A DNA stretch of 64,000 bases from Sporobolomyces roseus (Eukaryota; Basidiomycota; Microbotryomycetes; Sporidiobolales; Sporidiobolaceae). Below the pieces are notes generated by a model that searched no databases, had not been told where the DNA came from, and saw only the letters and a list, made by a program, of their open reading frames with translations. The DNA is taken from the NCBI GenBank assembly GCA_016617785.1, contig JADILM010000006.1, positions 496,001-560,000 on the forward strand, in the 5' to 3' direction. This document shows, in pieces, positions 61,846 to 64,000 of the stretch. Positions within the stretch are counted from its first letter, which is position 1, and each line of letters opens with the position of its first letter. Position numbers and translations under genes: made by a program.

Positions 61846-64000
61846 TCAATTCATCCATCCTTCTTCTTTCGCCTCGATCAGCTTCTTCTTGAAGATCTTG
61901 AGGTGAACGTTTGAAACTTCGTACTGATTCTTGAGTTCAGCAAGGTAGAGATCGATAGTAGTCGTTTCGAAAGCGGGGAGGAGGGAGAGAACGTCGAAGG
62001 AGCGAACTCCAGAGGCGAAGAGAGCAGGTGCGAGTGAAACGAGGGAGGGATGAAGGGAGGAGAGAAAAGAGTTGAGGGTTGTGAAGAACTCTTCTTCAGA
62101 TTGAGCAGGAGTGATAGAAGCTGATCGAGGGGTTGAAGTAGCTTGTGTATGGATCGAGGAGGAGGCGGGAGCGGGAACGGGAATGACAGGCTGGATTCGA
62201 GCTTGAGGTTGAGGGATGCTCGGTCGACGGAAAGTCTCCTGAGGAGGAGCAGCTCGGACATGAGGTTGAGGAGAGTGATAGGGTTGATCGGAAGCAGCGG
62301 GAGAAAGATAGCTTTGTTGACTGAGGGAGAAAGATGGCATTGGCGACTCTCGAGAACGCTTCTTTTTCTTCTTCTTCGGCATCTCGTCGTTCTCTTTGCG
62401 ACTCGGGCGAACGGCTCCCTCCTTGTTTGACAACTTGTGTTTCTTTTGCGGCTCCTCCTGTTGTTGACAGCGTTTCGTCAGCGATGACTATGCTAAGGTA
62501 ACCGGCCATGAGATACAGAGAGAGTTGGATGCTCACCGTGTTCGTCGAAGATATTGGTCTCAGTCCAAGAGCTTCCCGCGCATCAGAGTTGCGGATTTGA
62601 GGCAACCATTCCGGATCAGCGAGGCGCTCGGGAGCAGCACCATGATTGTGGATGAAGTTCGAATAAGACTGGACCGTCCAACGCTTCTCGATTCTCTCGA
62701 TGGCGATCGAGAATTGGCAAAGTCCCGTGGGCGTATTTGCGAATCGACCGTGGTGACGAGAACACGAAACACGGTAAGATTCGGTTGAGGATGGTATGAG
62801 ATTGACGTTGATCGCAAGCGTCTTCATGTGTTGCTGTACGCACAGCTTGTAGAGTACAACAGGCGAAGCGACCGTTTCGTTGACAGCGGGTAGTCCGGGA
62901 ACAGTCTGTTGGAAATCCGAACGGATAAACAACGCAGATCTCGAGAACTCAGGGAGGAACACGGTACGCACAGTCTTCGCGCTTTGAACCATCATTGTCG
63001 AACCCCTACCATTCTTTGTGTTCCTCTTCTGAGTTCTACTAGTCCTCTCCTTTCGCTCTGAATCGGAAGATCCTCCTATGACGGTCTCGTCGTCCGAATC
63101 TTCTTCCGAGGTTTCCTTGTCCGATTGTTGATCCGAACGAGTGTCGGCGTGAGACCAATCATCGTCGGTTTCGTGAGCTGATTCGACATCGGAAGAGTTG
63201 AGCTGAACGCGTGTAGCATGAGGATGAGCAGGAAGTGGCTTTTTGACGACAGCTGGCGATTTCAGAGCTGATCCCAGAGAATCTATGTCAGTGACAAGGC
63301 ACTGTATAAAAGGGGTAAGGAGGTCGTGACAACGTACGTCTAGCTCTGGAATCGGCACGTCCTCTCATGTATTCTCGAATTCCTTCCTCTGCATCTGCCC
63401 ATTCGTTGAGTGTCTTGTACGTAGGTTGATCTTCCCAAGTAGGGTCGAGCAACCTGTGTAGTCGGTTCAACCAAGCTCTCGAGGTTCCTTGCGTTCCGGC
63501 CGAGAGAGACGCTTTGTAGGAAAGATAGAGAGCGATAAGAGGTGAACTGATCGGATAAGGGGGAATCTTGGCTAGTTCTGCGAACTGGAGGAATTTGGCG
63601 TGTTCGTAGCAGTAGACAGCCTTCGGTTGACCTTCTGGGATCGGAAGACTTTCAAGCTCGTCCTCCACTAATTTCTCGCTTGTTTGTTGTCGGGGAGCTG
63701 CTCACCACGAAGACAACTTCTTCAGTCAAGAAGATAGCTGCGTAGAGTATAATAAACTGAGAGCACGTACATGGTTGGAGTCGACGTTGGAGTGTAAAGA
63801 CTTCCTCTCGCCTGAAAACGATGTCGAGAACGGCTTTAGACGAAGTTGTGACGTCGAAACGAATCTCCGAAGACGTCGACGCTGCGTGGACAAGATCGAC
63901 TGAGTACCGAAGTAATGTCTGCAGGGAAAGGAGGGTAGCTTACGAATTCGCGCCGTTTGCTTGATCAAAGGTTCTTCCTCACTCTCGCTTTCGCTTTCGC
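61846..64000 (-). CDS. FAR1/WRKY-GCM1-like zinc-finger protein (5' end outside window)
   Basis: Minus-strand gene continuing beyond the right edge; exons at the edge read SESEEEPLIKQTARI. Next comes a helical region (YCYEHAKFLQFAELAKIPPY, LIALYLSYKASLSAGTQGTS, AWLNRLHRLLDPTWED) that resembles the N-terminal helical domain of tyrosine recombinases. After an acidic linker, a putative finger follows: SCSRHHGRFANTPTGLCQFS, then KRWTVQSYSNFIHNHGAAPE. Two Cys and a His-x-His tail with a W-V strand are the FAR1/WRKY-GCM1 layout, common in MULE-derived DNA-binding proteins. A nuclear-type Lys run (KKKKKKR) and a compact C-terminal helical region (FFTTLNSFLSSLHPSLVSLA, FDVLSLLPAFETTTIDLYLA) end at 61846. 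No DDE transposase domain is seen. Role as transcription regulator is inferred. Confidence 0.55.

Overview
The window looks like nuclear DNA of a basidiomycete yeast, most likely Pucciniomycotina (a Rhodotorula/Sporobolomyces-type Microbotryomycete). Genes are dense and cut by many short introns, mostly about 55-90 nt, with GT-AG borders, CTRAY-like branch points and CT-rich tracts. Base composition is near balanced, codon third positions favour C/T, and the gene set (Rad18, Cdc42, Scp1/SCAP, an AP-4-like adaptin, SYF2) is eukaryotic and fungal. Assignment to this clade is inference. No rRNA, tRNA, CRISPR or virus was recognised.

Layout. 1-1587: 5' part of an F-box gene on the minus strand (copy A) whose first intron carries a 1.27-kb DNA transposon. 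2481-25493: a housekeeping block with ADA3, an SLC41/MgtE magnesium-type transporter, DCN1, RAD18, ADK1, a CSC1/OSCA channel, a type II membrane SGNH/PC-esterase-like protein and the mitochondrial LETM1/MDM38 protein. 26470-36282: a tandem array of five further F-box paralogues (B-F), all on the plus strand, with a 542-bp hAT-like MITE in the promoter of the last. 36525-46040: MTHFR (MET13-type), CDC42, SYF2 and an unrelated F-box gene. 46309-64000: SCAP (SCP1), a RIB2-type deaminase, an adaptin-like large chain, a single-pass membrane protein, a nucleotide-sugar transporter and, running off the right edge, a protein with a FAR1/WRKY-GCM1-like zinc finger.

The most unusual part is the F-box family. 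It forms two subfamilies. A, B and D have a first exon that is only the start codon (ATG|GT). C, E and F have a six-codon first exon. Five of the six have paired TTGCGAA sites about 190-270 bp upstream of the start codon; in F this position holds only after removing the MITE. Copies A and B are inverted duplicates that include about 400 bp of promoter and bracket the housekeeping block. This points to a recently expanded family of substrate receptors of unknown target, shaped by transposons and probably co-regulated.

The other genes are mostly independent housekeeping functions. Several touch ubiquitin-like pathways: DCN1 (neddylation of cullins, which would drive SCF ligases built on the F-box proteins), RAD18, and the seven F-box genes. 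That link is inference from family roles, not a demonstrated system.
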